Below are positions 53,897-63,024 of a stretch of DNA of 64,000 nucleotides, piece by piece. Numbering within the stretch: the stretch's first letter is position 1; the number at the start of each line of letters is the position of its first letter. The notes under the pieces are model-generated. The model made no database searches. It was not told the DNA's origin and saw nothing but the letters and a program-made list of their open reading frames with translations. The stretch is taken from contig DASZIL010000041.1 in NCBI GenBank assembly GCA_035949255.1, positions 1-64,000 on the forward strand. Direction: 5' to 3'. Origin of the DNA: GAS188 sp035949255 (GTDB lineage Bacteria > Pseudomonadota > Alphaproteobacteria > Rhizobiales > Beijerinckiaceae). A program made the translations under genes and the position numbers.

Positions 53897-56175
53897 CGGG
53901 CTTCCCTCAGGCGCGAGCCGCGGCGCAAGGCCGCGATGAAGCGTGAAACGACATGCTCTTGCCGCAGCCAGATATCGGCGATCACCGCCAGGATCAAAAT
54001 CGACCCGATGAAGACGTTCATCCAATGCTGCGGCAGCACATAAGAGCCGCCGCCGGGCAGGAGAATCTGCAGCGACAGCAGCGAGCGGATCAAGGTGATG
54101 GCGGCGGCGCCCGCGAGCGAGCCGAGCACCGTGCCATGACCGCCGAAGATCGAGCCGCCGCCGACGATCACGGAGGCGATGGCGTCGAGCTCGCGCAATT
54201 GTCCGGCTGCCGGGTTGAAGGAGCGCAGATACGCCGCGTAGATCACGCCAGCGCTTGCCGCGCAAAGCGAGGAGGCGACAAGCGACAGGAAACGCACGCG
54301 ACGCGTGTCGATGCCGGCGTAGCGGGCCGCGCGCTCATTGCCGCCGGTCGCATAAACCATCTGGCCCCAATGGGTGCGCGCGAGCACGAGGGCGGCGCCA
54401 GAGGCAAGGATCAACAGGAAAAGCGTTTGCACGCTCACCGCGCCGGTGAAGCTGCCCCACCAGCCCTTCGCGGGGGCAGCGCCGAGCGCGGTCAGCACCT
54501 CGGCGAGGCTGCGCCCCATCAGGGTGAAGCCTGAGGGAAAGCCTGAGAGCTGGCGTCCCGCCACCAGCCATGCGGCAAGGCCGCGCGCGATATAGAAGGT
54601 GGAGAGCGTCGCGACGAAGGACGGGAGCCGCAATCGCGTGGTAAGCGTGCCGTTCACAAGGCCGCAGGCGAGACCGGCGAGGAGCGCCAGCGACACCGCC
54701 GCGACGGGAGGAAGCTCGAGCTCCTTCAGGCAGAAGGCCGAGACCGCCGCCGCGAGCGCGAGCACGGAGCCGACCGAAAGGTCGATGTCGCCCGCCGCGA
54801 TCACGAAGGTGAGCCCGACGCTGAGGATGCCGATCTCCGTGAAGGCGGTGAGCATGGCAAAGCTGTTGTCGAGCCCGGCCCAGAAATCCGACCGCAACGC
54901 CAAGCCCACGAGCCAAAGCGCCATCGTCAGAAGGATGGCCGCCGCGTCCCGCCGCGCCAGAAATGCCGCAACCGGTCCCTTGGGCGTGTGCGTGTGCTCG
55001 AGCGCGGATGAGGTTTTGGTGCGCGCCGCCACAGCGGCCGCGTCCCCGCGTGGCGCGAAAACCGGCAAGGGCGCCCGCGTGAGCCGCGCCCGCAAGCGCG
55101 CGAAGCCGCCTCCCGTCGCCCAAGGCTCGATCAGCACAGCGCCGACAAGCAAAAGCCCGAGGAAGGCCGGCACGGCGCCGGGCGGCAATTGCGCCACGGC
55201 GCCGATTTCCATGGGCACGCCGCCGACGTCGATCACGCGGGTGATCGGCACGCCTTCGCGCAGCACCTTGTCGATCAGCACGGTGAGCACCGCGCCGAGG
55301 CAAGAACCCAGGACGCGCCCGCGTCCGCCGCCGATCGAAGCCCCGCCCACGATCACGGCGGCGATCACGATGAGCTCCGCGCCCTGGCCGTTCTGCGACG
55401 TGATGCCCTTGTCCTGCGCCACGTTCATCAGCCCCGCGAGCGTCGCGGCAAGCGCCGAGATCACATAGGAGCGGATGCGCGCGTGCGTCGTCGCGATGCC
55501 CGCATAACGCGCCGCCTGCTCATTGCCGCCGACGGCCGCCGTCTCATAGCCGGCGCGCGTCTTGCCGAGCGCGACGGCGCCAAGAAGCGCGACGAGGACA
55601 AAGACAAGGATCTGGTTGTTGAAGCCGAGCGCATTCGTCTCGCCCAAACGAAAGAACCAGGGATCGGCCGCGGCCTTCTCGCCGAACGCGATGGTGTTGC
55701 CGCCCGAGAGGCCGAGCACCAGGCCGCGCCCGATGAACAAGGTCGACAAGGTGGCGATGAAGGCCGGCACGCGCAGAAGCGTCACGAGCACCCCGTTGAC
55801 GAGGCCGATGAGGAGCCCGGCCGTGGCGCAGATCGCGAGCGCGACGCCGATGCCGGCATTCGCATGGGAGGGGGCATAAGCGACGGAGAAGAGGGTCGAG
55901 ACGAGGCCGAGCGTCGAACCGACCGAAAGATCGAGCTCGCGGTTCACGATCACGAAGGTCATGCCGACCGCCATCACCCCGAAACGGGCTGCATCGCGCA
56001 GCACGGCCGCCAAAGCGTCCGTCGTGCCGAAGAAAGCCGGATTCACGAAGGCTCCCGCGAGGTAAAGCCCCGCCATGAGCAGCAGAAGACCCGCCTCCCA
56101 GCCACCCCAAAGCTCCGCCGGAGGCCTGCGCGAGACCGGTGTGTGTCTTGCGTCTGTGCCCGTAGCCGCGGTCAT
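53893..56175 (-). CDS. Sugar-type ABC transporter permease, two permease domains fused
   Basis: 760 residues made of two tandem RbsC-type permeases. Repeat one (about 30-330) has GMTFVIVNRELDLSVGS and GGNEQAARYAGI; repeat two (about 390-740) has GLTFVIAAGDIDLSVGS and GGNERAARYAGI, so corresponding motifs occur twice at similar spacing. A hydrophilic linker with TKTSSALEHTHTPKG joins them. The natural CUT2 pore is a dimer of two such chains, so this single chain would make a covalent heterodimer. ATG 56175 has GGAAAG upstream; GTG 56223 is an alternative. No periplasmic binding protein gene is visible in the window. Confidence 0.92.
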   Translation of the reverse strand: MTAATGTDARHTPVSRRPPAELWGGWEAGLLLLMAGLYLAGAFVNPAFFGTTDALAAVLRDAARFGVMAVGMTFVIVNRELDLSVGSTLGLVSTLFSVAYAPSHANAGIGVALAICATAGLLIGLVNGVLVTLLRVPAFIATLSTLFIGRGLVLGLSGGNTIAFGEKAAADPWFFRLGETNALGFNNQILVFVLVALLGAVALGKTRAGYETAAVGGNEQAARYAGIATTHARIRSYVISALAATLAGLMNVAQDKGITSQNGQGAELIVIAAVIVGGASIGGGRGRVLGSCLGAVLTVLIDKVLREGVPITRVIDVGGVPMEIGAVAQLPPGAVPAFLGLLLVGAVLIEPWATGGGFARLRARLTRAPLPVFAPRGDAAAVAARTKTSSALEHTHTPKGPVAAFLARRDAAAILLTMALWLVGLALRSDFWAGLDNSFAMLTAFTEIGILSVGLTFVIAAGDIDLSVGSVLALAAAVSAFCLKELELPPVAAVSLALLAGLACGLVNGTLTTRLRLPSFVATLSTFYIARGLAAWLVAGRQLSGFPSGFTLMGRSLAEVLTALGAAPAKGWWGSFTGAVSVQTLFLLILASGAALVLARTHWGQMVYATGGNERAARYAGIDTRRVRFLSLVASSLCAASAGVIYAAYLRSFNPAAGQLRELDAIASVIVGGGSIFGGHGTVLGSLAGAAAITLIRSLLSLQILLPGGGSYVLPQHWMNVFIGSILILAVIADIWLRQEHVVSRFIAALRRGSRLREAR

Positions 56176-56236
56176 TCGTTGCTTTCCATCGGCTGCAGAT
56201 GATCTTCGTGTTTGGCTAATCACTTAACGATGCCGG

Positions 56237-56965
56237 CTACATATTGGCGAGCACGAGATTGAGGAAGCGCTCGCGCGCCTCGGGCATCTCGAGGCCGCGC
56301 GGCTCATGCACATGGCGTGAGAGGAAGAAGCCCGTGAGGCGAAACCCCGCCGCGATATCGGGAGCATCCGGCACGCCTCGGCCCTGGCCCTCGACCAGGA
56401 AGGAGGGCAGCACGAAAAGCTTTTCCGAATAGGGCCTGCCCGCCTCCGCCGAGACTGCGCGCCCGCTTTTCGGCGAAACGAAAGCGAGATTCTCGCGCGT
56501 CCCCGTCGCGGCGCAAGCCGAGAGGTCGAGACCGAAGCCAAGCTCGGCGAGAAGCGCAAGCTCGAAACGCAGCATGAGCGGCGCGGCGATCGCCGGCTCG
56601 CGCAGATGGTCCCCGATGATGCGCAGCGCGTCATAGAGCGCCGGATGGGGCTCGCGCTCGGCAAGCAGGCGCAGATGGGACGCCAAGGTGGCGAAGCCAT
56701 AAAGCGCGGCGGATGAACCGAACATCTCGGCGGCGCGCAAATCCCCGGCTTCGACCTGGAAGGTGCCGAGCTGGGATTCGAGCCTCGCGCGCCAGGTGAT
56801 CTCGGCGAGGTTGCCCGGCTGAAGAGACGGCGCAAGGCGCCGCGAGCGCCCGCCGCGCACGATGCCGAGGTGCCGGCCATGCGCTCGCGTCAGCACTTCG
56901 AGGATCACCGAGGTCTCGCCATGGGACCTCGCGCCCAGGATGACGGCCTCATCGGACCATTGCAT
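56237..56965 (-). CDS. recO: DNA repair protein RecO
   Basis: Loads RecA with RecF and RecR onto gapped DNA. 242 residues. N-terminal OB fold (MQWSDEAVILGARSHGETSVILEVLTRAHGRHLGIVRGG), helical middle with FELALLAELGFGLDLSACAATG, and C-terminal LSRHVHEPRGLEMPEARERFL. The zinc cysteines of some members are not all present. ATG 56965 is preferred over a TTG two codons upstream. Preceded by era on the same strand, the usual rnc-era-recO order. Confidence 0.93.
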   Translation of the reverse strand: MQWSDEAVILGARSHGETSVILEVLTRAHGRHLGIVRGGRSRRLAPSLQPGNLAEITWRARLESQLGTFQVEAGDLRAAEMFGSSAALYGFATLASHLRLLAEREPHPALYDALRIIGDHLREPAIAAPLMLRFELALLAELGFGLDLSACAATGTRENLAFVSPKSGRAVSAEAGRPYSEKLFVLPSFLVEGQGRGVPDAPDIAAGFRLTGFFLSRHVHEPRGLEMPEARERFLNLVLANM

Positions 56966-57033
56966 GATCAAACCATCGTCAAACCACCGTGGCCGAAGGC
57001 GCCGCGGCGCTCTTCTCGCGGAGGCCGCCTCTC

Positions 57034-57951
57034 CTACCGCGGGAATTCCAATCCCATTTCGCGGTAGCGTTCAGGGTCCTCCGACCAATTCTCCCGCACC
57101 TTGACGAATAAGAACAGGTGGACCCTCGCCTCGATGATCTCCTCGAGCTCGCGACGCGCCGCCGCGCCGATCGCCTTGATCGTCTGCCCGCCCTTGCCGA
57201 GCATGATCTTGCGCTGGCCTTCACGCTCCACATAAATGGTTTGCTCGATGCGGACCGCGCCGCCCCGCGCCGCCTCCCAGGAGGTCGTCTCGACAGTCGA
57301 GCGGTAGGGCAATTCCTCGTGCAGCCGATCATAGATCTTCTCGCGTGTGATCTCGGCCGCCATCATCCGCATCGGCATGTCGGAGAGCTGGTCTTCCGGA
57401 TAATGCCAGGGCCCCGTCGGCATGCGCGAGGCGAAGGCGCGGCGAAGCTCCGCGATGCCGTCGCCCGTGAGCGCCGAGATCATGAAGGTTTCCTCGAAGG
57501 CGAGCCGCTCGTTGAGCTTGGCCGAGAGCGGGATGAGCGCCGACTTGCCGCCAAGCGCATCGATCTTGTTGAGGAGGAGCAATTTGCGACGGGGCTCTCC
57601 GGCGAGGCGATCGAGGATGGCGGCCGCCTCCCCGTCAAGGCCTTTGCGGGCATCGACCAGGAAAGCCACGACATCGGCGTCCTCGGCGCCGCTCCAGGCG
57701 CTCGTGACCATGGCGCGGTCGAGGCGGCGTTTCGGCACGAAGATGCCCGGCGTGTCGACGAAGATGATCTGCGCCGAACCTTCGACCGCGATCGCGCGCA
57801 CGAGCGCTCGAGTCGTTTGCGCCTTGCGCGAGACGATCGAGACCTTCTGGCCGACGAGCGCGTTGAGAAGCGTCGACTTGCCCGCGTTCGGCGCGCCGAT
57901 CAGGGCGACGAAGCCGCAACGGGTCGCCTCCTTTTGCGAGGCGGCGCTCAC
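57034..57951 (-). CDS. era: GTPase Era
   Basis: Binds 16S rRNA and helps 30S assembly. 305 residues. GTPase domain with G1 GAPNAGKS, G3 DTPGIF, G4 NKID and G5 SALTGDG, then a KH domain with MLGKGGQTIKAIG. The GTG start at 57951 overlaps the rnc stop (GTGA), so translation is coupled. Downstream recO follows after about 70 bases. Confidence 0.96.
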   Translation of the reverse strand: MSAASQKEATRCGFVALIGAPNAGKSTLLNALVGQKVSIVSRKAQTTRALVRAIAVEGSAQIIFVDTPGIFVPKRRLDRAMVTSAWSGAEDADVVAFLVDARKGLDGEAAAILDRLAGEPRRKLLLLNKIDALGGKSALIPLSAKLNERLAFEETFMISALTGDGIAELRRAFASRMPTGPWHYPEDQLSDMPMRMMAAEITREKIYDRLHEELPYRSTVETTSWEAARGGAVRIEQTIYVEREGQRKIMLGKGGQTIKAIGAAARRELEEIIEARVHLFLFVKVRENWSEDPERYREMGLEFPR

Positions 57952-58658
57952 GCGGCGCTCGCCTGCCAGATGCCGAGCTCGCGCAACATCGCTTCCGCCG
58001 CTGCCTGCTCGGCGACGCGCTTCGAGGGCCCCACGGCCTCCTTGAGCTTTTGCCCCTCGAGCGAGACGCTGATGCGAAAGAGCGGGGAATGATCGGGACC
58101 CTCGCGCGAAAGAATCGCATAGCTCGGCGTCGCAAGCCCGCGCGCTTGCGCCCACTCCTGCAGCGCGGTCTTGGGGTCGATACGGGGCCGTCCCGAGGCG
58201 CGCAGGCGCTCCTTCACGGCGCCGACCACGAGCGTGTTCGCGGCCTCATAGCCGCCGTCGAGGAAGACGGCGCCGATCAGCGCTTCGGCGACGTCGCCGA
58301 GAATGGCGCGATTGCGCCGCCCCCCGCTCTGCGTCTCGCTCGGGCCGAGGCGGATATGGTCGCCGAGGCGCCAGACTTCCGCGAGCTCGGCGCAGCTCTC
58401 GCGCCGCACGAGCTCGGTGAGGCGCTTCGAGAGGTCGCCCTCATCGGCCGAAGGAAACTCCTGATAGAGAAGCGCGGCGATCACGAGGCCGAGCACGCGA
58501 TCGCCGAGGAACTCGAGCCGCTGATAGCTTTTGACGCGCGAGCGAGCACCCGCAACCGCGCTCACATGCGTCAGGGCGAGGGCGAGGAGCTCCTTGTCGC
58601 GGAAGCGATAGCCGATGAGCGACTCGAGCGCCTCAGGCGTTGCCCCTCCACGCTTCAT
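57948..58658 (-). CDS. rnc: Ribonuclease III
   Basis: Cuts double-stranded RNA in rRNA maturation and mRNA turnover. 236 residues. Catalytic signature YQRLEFLGDRVLGLVIA with the conserved Glu/Asp, the second site ILGDVAEALIGAVFLDGG, and a C-terminal dsRNA-binding domain (DPKTALQEWAQARGL...SKRVAEQAAAEAML). Located between lepB and era, the standard alphaproteobacterial cluster. Confidence 0.97.
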   Translation of the reverse strand: MKRGGATPEALESLIGYRFRDKELLALALTHVSAVAGARSRVKSYQRLEFLGDRVLGLVIAALLYQEFPSADEGDLSKRLTELVRRESCAELAEVWRLGDHIRLGPSETQSGGRRNRAILGDVAEALIGAVFLDGGYEAANTLVVGAVKERLRASGRPRIDPKTALQEWAQARGLATPSYAILSREGPDHSPLFRISVSLEGQKLKEAVGPSKRVAEQAAAEAMLRELGIWQASAA

Positions 58659-58674
58659 GCGCCGAATGCACCGA

Positions 58675-59445
58675 TCATTTGATATGCTGGAAAATGCGAT
58701 TCCAGCGCACGGTCGAGGGCCATTCCCAAAGCTTCCAGGCGCTGGCGTTCTCGTCGATCGAGAAGAAGATGATCTCGGCGCGTCCCTCGAAATTTTCGAA
58801 GGGCACGTAGCCGACCTCGCTCAACACGCGCGAATCCTGGGAATTGTCGCGATTATCCCCCATCATGAAGTAATGCTCGGGTGGCACGGTGTAGACGGGC
58901 GTATTGCTCCAATATCCCGAATCGCCGTTCTTCTGGATGATCTCATGCGAGACGCCGTTCGGCAGGGTCTCCATGTAATGGGGAACATCCACGGGCCGGC
59001 CGAAGTCGTCAATCGTGTGGTACGGCGGCAGCGGTGTGCGCTGCGTCTCCTGGCCGTTGATGTAAAGGCGCGCATCGATCATCTGGATGCGGTCGCCGGG
59101 CAGGCCGATGACGCGCTTGATGTAATCGGTCTTACTGTCCTTGGGCAGCTTGAAGACGGCGATGTCGCCGCGCTTGGGCTCGCTTGCCATGATGCGACCT
59201 TCAAATAGAGGCAAGCCGAGCGGCAGCGAATATTTCGAATAACCATAGGAGTATTTGGAGACGAAGAGGTAATCGCCGACGAGAAGCGTCGGCACCAGCG
59301 AGCCCGACGGAATATTGAAAGGCTGAAACAGCAAGGTGCGCACCACGAGCGCGATGAGAAGCGCCTGAATGACGATCCAGACGAGCTCGAGAACGCCGCC
59401 TTCGCTCTTGCGAGCGGCCGAATTGCGTGTGGTCGCCTCGGTCAC
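58675..59445 (-). CDS. lepB: Signal peptidase I
   Basis: Inner-membrane endopeptidase that removes signal peptides from exported proteins. 256 residues: one N-terminal membrane helix (ELVWIVIQALLIALVVRTLLF), catalytic Ser in FNIPSGSLVPTLLVGDYLFVSKY (Met of the usual PSGSM is Leu), catalytic Lys in TDYIKRVIGLPGDRI, and the GDNRDNSQDSR box. First gene of the lepB-rnc-era-recO cluster. Confidence 0.96.
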   Translation of the reverse strand: MTEATTRNSAARKSEGGVLELVWIVIQALLIALVVRTLLFQPFNIPSGSLVPTLLVGDYLFVSKYSYGYSKYSLPLGLPLFEGRIMASEPKRGDIAVFKLPKDSKTDYIKRVIGLPGDRIQMIDARLYINGQETQRTPLPPYHTIDDFGRPVDVPHYMETLPNGVSHEIIQKNGDSGYWSNTPVYTVPPEHYFMMGDNRDNSQDSRVLSEVGYVPFENFEGRAEIIFFSIDENASAWKLWEWPSTVRWNRIFQHIK

Positions 59446-59610
59446 CGGCTTCCTCTCCCTGCGAAATGGACATGCCGCGCGGCCCGACGGCCGCGGACGA
59501 TTACATATGGCGGTCGGCCCCCATATTCGAGCCTATCGCGTCCGAGCACGGCCGAACCATGGCGGGACGCTAGAGGATCGCACATGGACGGGTTGCGTCG
59601 GCGAAATGGC

Positions 59611-60234
59611 TTACTCGTAATCATCCGCCGTGGCGGCGTGCTGGGTGGGGGCGGAACGGCGATCGGGCCCGCCATGGCGCATCGGCCGTTCGCCGCGTTC
59701 GGCTCTTTCGGCCGGATCTCGGCCGATGGCCTTCTGCAGATGGGCGAGATCGATGAAATCATCGGCCTGCCGGCGCAGCTCATCGGCGACCATCGGCGGC
59801 TGGGTCGACGTCGTGGAGACCACGGTGACGCGCACGCCTCGCCGCTGCATCGATTCGACGAGCGAGCGGAAGTCCCCATCGCCCGAGAACAGCACCATGT
59901 GGTCGATGTATTCGGCCATGTCGAGGGCGGCGATCGCGAGCTCGATATCCATATTGCCCTTGATCTTCCGCCGTCCGGCGGCGTCCACGAACTCCTTCGT
60001 GGGCTTGGTGATCACGCGATAGCCATTGTAGTCGAGCCAATCCACGAGCGGCCGAACCGAGGAATATTCCTGATCCTCGATCAAGGCGGTGAAGTAGAAG
60101 GCGCGCAGCAGGGTGCCTTGGCTCTTATATTCGGCGAGGAGACGACGGTAATCGATATCGAAACCGAGCGTTTTGGCGGTCGCGTAGAGATTGGCCCCGT
60201 CAATAAAGAGCGCGAGTTTTTCTGATTTCGCCAT
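59611..60234 (-). CDS. NYN-domain (LabA/DUF88-like) protein
   Basis: 207 residues with a PIN-like NYN fold: KLALFIDGANLYATAKTLGFDIDYRRLL at the N-terminus, MDIELAIAALDMAEYIDHMVLFSGDGDFRSLVE in the middle carrying the acidic residues expected to bind metal. NYN proteins are predicted RNases; related LabA-type proteins affect gene regulation. The last 30 residues are charged and of low complexity. Divergent from rpoZ across 274 bases. Confidence 0.87.
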   Translation of the reverse strand: MAKSEKLALFIDGANLYATAKTLGFDIDYRRLLAEYKSQGTLLRAFYFTALIEDQEYSSVRPLVDWLDYNGYRVITKPTKEFVDAAGRRKIKGNMDIELAIAALDMAEYIDHMVLFSGDGDFRSLVESMQRRGVRVTVVSTTSTQPPMVADELRRQADDFIDLAHLQKAIGRDPAERAERGERPMRHGGPDRRSAPTQHAATADDYE

Positions 60235-60508
60235 GTGACCCTATTTTGTGCCCTATTTTCGCGATGTGATCCTATGAAACTCGCAAGCCGCCCGGACTTA
60301 AGATCGCCAATCGCTGCACCCGCCCCGCGCCAGGATCAAAAGGCCGGCAAGCGGCAGGGAGAGGCTCAAAAGCGAAAAACGACGGTGCGGCGAAACGCCT
60401 TTCGTCCTCGACTATGTAATTTCTTGCCTTGTTTGCGGTGTTTGGTGTAGCAACCCCCTACACAAAACATCGCTCGCGCACAACTGTCGCCACTGAAAGG
60501 AGCGGGCC

Positions 60509-60901
60509 ATGGCTCGCGTCACCGTCGAAGATTGCATCCAGAAGGTCGAGAACCGCTTCGATCTCGTCCTGCTCGCCGCGCATCGCGCCCGCCAGATCGC
60601 AAGCGGCGCACAGCTTCTCGTGGATCGGGACCGGGATAAAAACCCCGTCGTGTCCTTGCGCGAGATCGCCGAAGGTGAGCTGAAACCGATCGATCTGCGT
60701 GAAGGCCTGATCCACTCGCTGCAGAAATATGTCGAGGTCGACGAGCCTGAGGCCGAGACGGCGCCGCTCATCGGCGTGCAATCCTCCGATGCGACCGACG
60801 ACTCGAGCGTGCAGTTCGACCGGACGATGACCGAAGAGGATCTGCTGCGCGGCCTCGAAGGCATCGTGCCGCCCGCCGAGACCCGCGACGAAGAGGAATG
60901 A
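60509..60901 (+). CDS. rpoZ: RNA polymerase omega subunit
   Basis: 130 residues. ARVTVEDCIQKVENRFDLVLLAAHRARQIASGAQ is the omega signature that folds around the beta' subunit; DKNPVVSLREIAEGELKPIDLREGLIHSLQ follows, and the C-terminus is acidic. ATG is preceded by AAAGGAG. In the 5' flank a GTGTAG...CTACAC inverted repeat lies around 60450-60470, near where the promoter should be. Confidence 0.95.
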   Translation: MARVTVEDCIQKVENRFDLVLLAAHRARQIASGAQLLVDRDRDKNPVVSLREIAEGELKPIDLREGLIHSLQKYVEVDEPEAETAPLIGVQSSDATDDSSVQFDRTMTEEDLLRGLEGIVPPAETRDEEE

Positions 60902-61249
60902 AGAGAGCCACAACGGGCGCTTCTTCGGCGCGCTGACCGGTCGCGATTTCCGGCCCAAACATATTGCTGACCGGGGCATCGTCTTACGAAGGCGCCCCCG
61001 GCTCTACGCGAGAGCCACGGCCAGGCCTTCTTGAAAGCGAGATCGCGCCGCCGACTCCGTCCGGCAGAGGTCGCGCGCTTTCTACCTCGGCGATTTCCTG
61101 CAAGTGCCGAAGCAGATCGGGCGCAAACGGGATGGAGCGCTCTCATGGTCGATGTGGATGGCAACGGGCTCGTGGGCCGCGACACGGTGGCCTTGCTCGG
61201 CATGAAACATCTGATGGAAATAGTGAAGCCGCTTGGCGTCGCTTGCGGT
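60902..61249. other. Intergenic region after rpoZ, no gene recognised
   Basis: About 350 bases with no frame resembling a known protein. Open frames overlapping here (for instance one running into the transposase remnant) lack a credible start and family similarity. It may contain further debris of the element whose end lies next to it. Confidence 0.4.
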
Positions 61250-61390
61250 ATGGGACGCGCTCGGCAAGTGCGAAAGGCAGGCCCGAGGACTGTCGATGAG
61301 ATATGGCAAAGGGTTGGGAAAATCCTCGGCCTCTTCTCACGAACTGAACGCGCCAACTATCTCAAGAACGCCGGATGCGCTTCCATGTAA
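61250..61390 (+). pseudogene. IS630-family transposase C-terminal remnant
   Basis: The frame ending at 61390 encodes VRKAGPRTVDEIWQRVGKIL and then SRTERANYLKNAGCASM, which lines up with the end of IS630-type transposases (K-A-x-x-R-T-x-x-x-L/I-W...F-x-x-x-E-C/R-x-N-Y/F-F/L-x-x-A-G). The rest of the transposase, including the DDE residues, and terminal inverted repeats are absent. It lies 25 bases beyond the end of ureD. Confidence 0.55.
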
Positions 61391-61414
61391 AATCAACATT
61401 CTTTAGGTCGAAGG

Positions 61415-62359
61415 CTAACGCCAGAGAAAGGGAGGAGGAAGGCGGGCTCCGGTCACCTCCTCGCGCGTCAATTCCCAGAACTCGCGCACCTTGGCCTTCA
61501 CCTGTCTGGTTTCGCAACCCAGCACCTTGTAGACGAGACCGGCGTCATTCGGCAGCCGACAAGCGCCGAACGCCAGCCCGGCTTCGAGGTCAACATCGGC
61601 CTCAGTACGCGCATAGATGCGTTCGGCCTTGTCCTTGGGCGTGCACAAGAGCACATTGCCGAAGACGTCGAACGAATTCATCACGCCCGTCTGCCGCATG
61701 CGATAACGCTGCGGCTCGATCACCAGCCGCTCAGTGAACAAGGTGCGGCCCCTCGGGCGGCCCGCCATGATGGATGTCGTCAGTACAGTCGCGCCAAAGC
61801 ACTCCTCTGGACGATGGTGCTTGCGGCCAGATTGGATGATTTCCGAATAGAGCATCGTGGCGTTTGGCGCGACCGATATACGCGTATCGCTGACGAAGCG
61901 CGTATGTCGATGCGGAATGATGGGGTCGGGGAGAAACTCGAGATAGGCATCATCGGCGAGCGTGAAGATCTGGGTCTGGGCCGCGTAATTGGCATCCATG
62001 GTGTGGATCTTGGTCGCCGATTGCGTGGTGATATGCGCCTGAGCGCCGGGGCCGAGCACGACGTCGAGAGCCAACCGGTCTCCCTGCACGAGGCAGCCCG
62101 TGGTCGTGATGAGGAACACATGAGCCAGATTCGGCATCTCCTGATCGCAATAGAGCGCGCGCTGGGCCATGTAGGGCGCCCGGCGATCGAGTTTTGCCAG
62201 GATGGTGCGGCCGCCGCGCCGCTCGAAGCCAAGATGAAGGTAACCCGTCTTGCCGACCACGCCGCTCCTCATCTGGAGCGGCTCGTCCTGGTAGGCTGCA
62301 AACTCCGGAGCTGATGTTCCGAGCGTTTCGACGGCCGCCAAAGGTGCAGTCGCTGTCAC
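61415..62359 (-). CDS. ureD: Urease accessory protein UreD
   Basis: Scaffold of the urease-activating complex with UreF and UreG; binds apo-urease. 314 residues. Family stretches: YLHLGFERRGGRTILAKLDRRAPYMAQRALY, HITTQSATKIHTMDANYAAQ, DAYLEFLPDPIIPHRHTRFV and FTERLVIEPQRY. Its start overlaps the ureG stop by four bases. Last gene of the ure block on this strand. Confidence 0.93.
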   Translation of the reverse strand: MTATAPLAAVETLGTSAPEFAAYQDEPLQMRSGVVGKTGYLHLGFERRGGRTILAKLDRRAPYMAQRALYCDQEMPNLAHVFLITTTGCLVQGDRLALDVVLGPGAQAHITTQSATKIHTMDANYAAQTQIFTLADDAYLEFLPDPIIPHRHTRFVSDTRISVAPNATMLYSEIIQSGRKHHRPEECFGATVLTTSIMAGRPRGRTLFTERLVIEPQRYRMRQTGVMNSFDVFGNVLLCTPKDKAERIYARTEADVDLEAGLAFGACRLPNDAGLVYKVLGCETRQVKAKVREFWELTREEVTGARLPPPFLWR

Positions 62360-63003
62360 GCGAGGCTCTGAGCGTGCAGTTTCATGTCGAACAAGAAATC
62401 TTTTTCGATCAGCTCCACCAGTTCCGGAATGCCCTCGCCGGTCTTGCAGTTCGTGAACAGGAAAGGCTTTCTGCCGCGCATCATCGCGGAATCATGTTTC
62501 ATCACCTCGAGGCTGGCGCCCACATAAGGTGCGAGGTCGGTCTTATTGATGACGAGGATGTCCGAATGGGTGATCCCGGGCCCGTTCTTGCGAGGAATCT
62601 TGTCGCCGGCGGCTACGTCGATCACATAGAGGAAATAGTCGACGAGCGCTGGCGAAAAGGTGAGCGTGAGGTTGTCGCCACCGCTCTCAATGAGGACGAC
62701 GTCACTGTCCGGAAAGCGCTGCTCCATATCCTCGACCGCAGCGAGGTTCATGCTCGGATCCTCGCGAACCGCGGTATGGGGGCAGGCGCCCGTCTCCACC
62801 CCCAGGATGCGCTCCTCGAGCAGAACGCCCTTGAGCGTGCGCTGGACGTGCTTCGCATCCTCGGTCGTCACCACGTCGTTGGTGATAATGAGAACTTTGA
62901 TGCCGAGTTCGAGGAGCCGCGGCGTGATGGCTTCCACAATCGCGGTCTTCCCGGAGCCTACCGGCCCGCCAATGCCGATGCGCGTGATCTTCTTATTCGA
63001 CAT
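62356..63003 (-). CDS. ureG: Urease accessory GTPase UreG
   Basis: Supplies GTP-driven nickel delivery to urease. 215 residues. P-loop GGPVGSGKTAIVEAI, the nickel-binding Cys-Pro-His in VETGACPHTAVREDPS, VVLIESGGDNLTLTFSP, and the NKTD specificity motif. Nearly full-length conservation. Sits 21 bases after ureF and overlaps ureD. Confidence 0.97.
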   Translation of the reverse strand: MSNKKITRIGIGGPVGSGKTAIVEAITPRLLELGIKVLIITNDVVTTEDAKHVQRTLKGVLLEERILGVETGACPHTAVREDPSMNLAAVEDMEQRFPDSDVVLIESGGDNLTLTFSPALVDYFLYVIDVAAGDKIPRKNGPGITHSDILVINKTDLAPYVGASLEVMKHDSAMMRGRKPFLFTNCKTGEGIPELVELIEKDFLFDMKLHAQSLA

Positions 63004-63024
63004 CTGACGCTCCTGATGGAAGTC

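Noticed and set aside
61031..61249. Upstream part of the frame that ends in the IS630 remnant, as a 119-residue gene
   Set aside because: Only the last 45 or so residues resemble a protein family; the earlier part has no similarity and no credible start.
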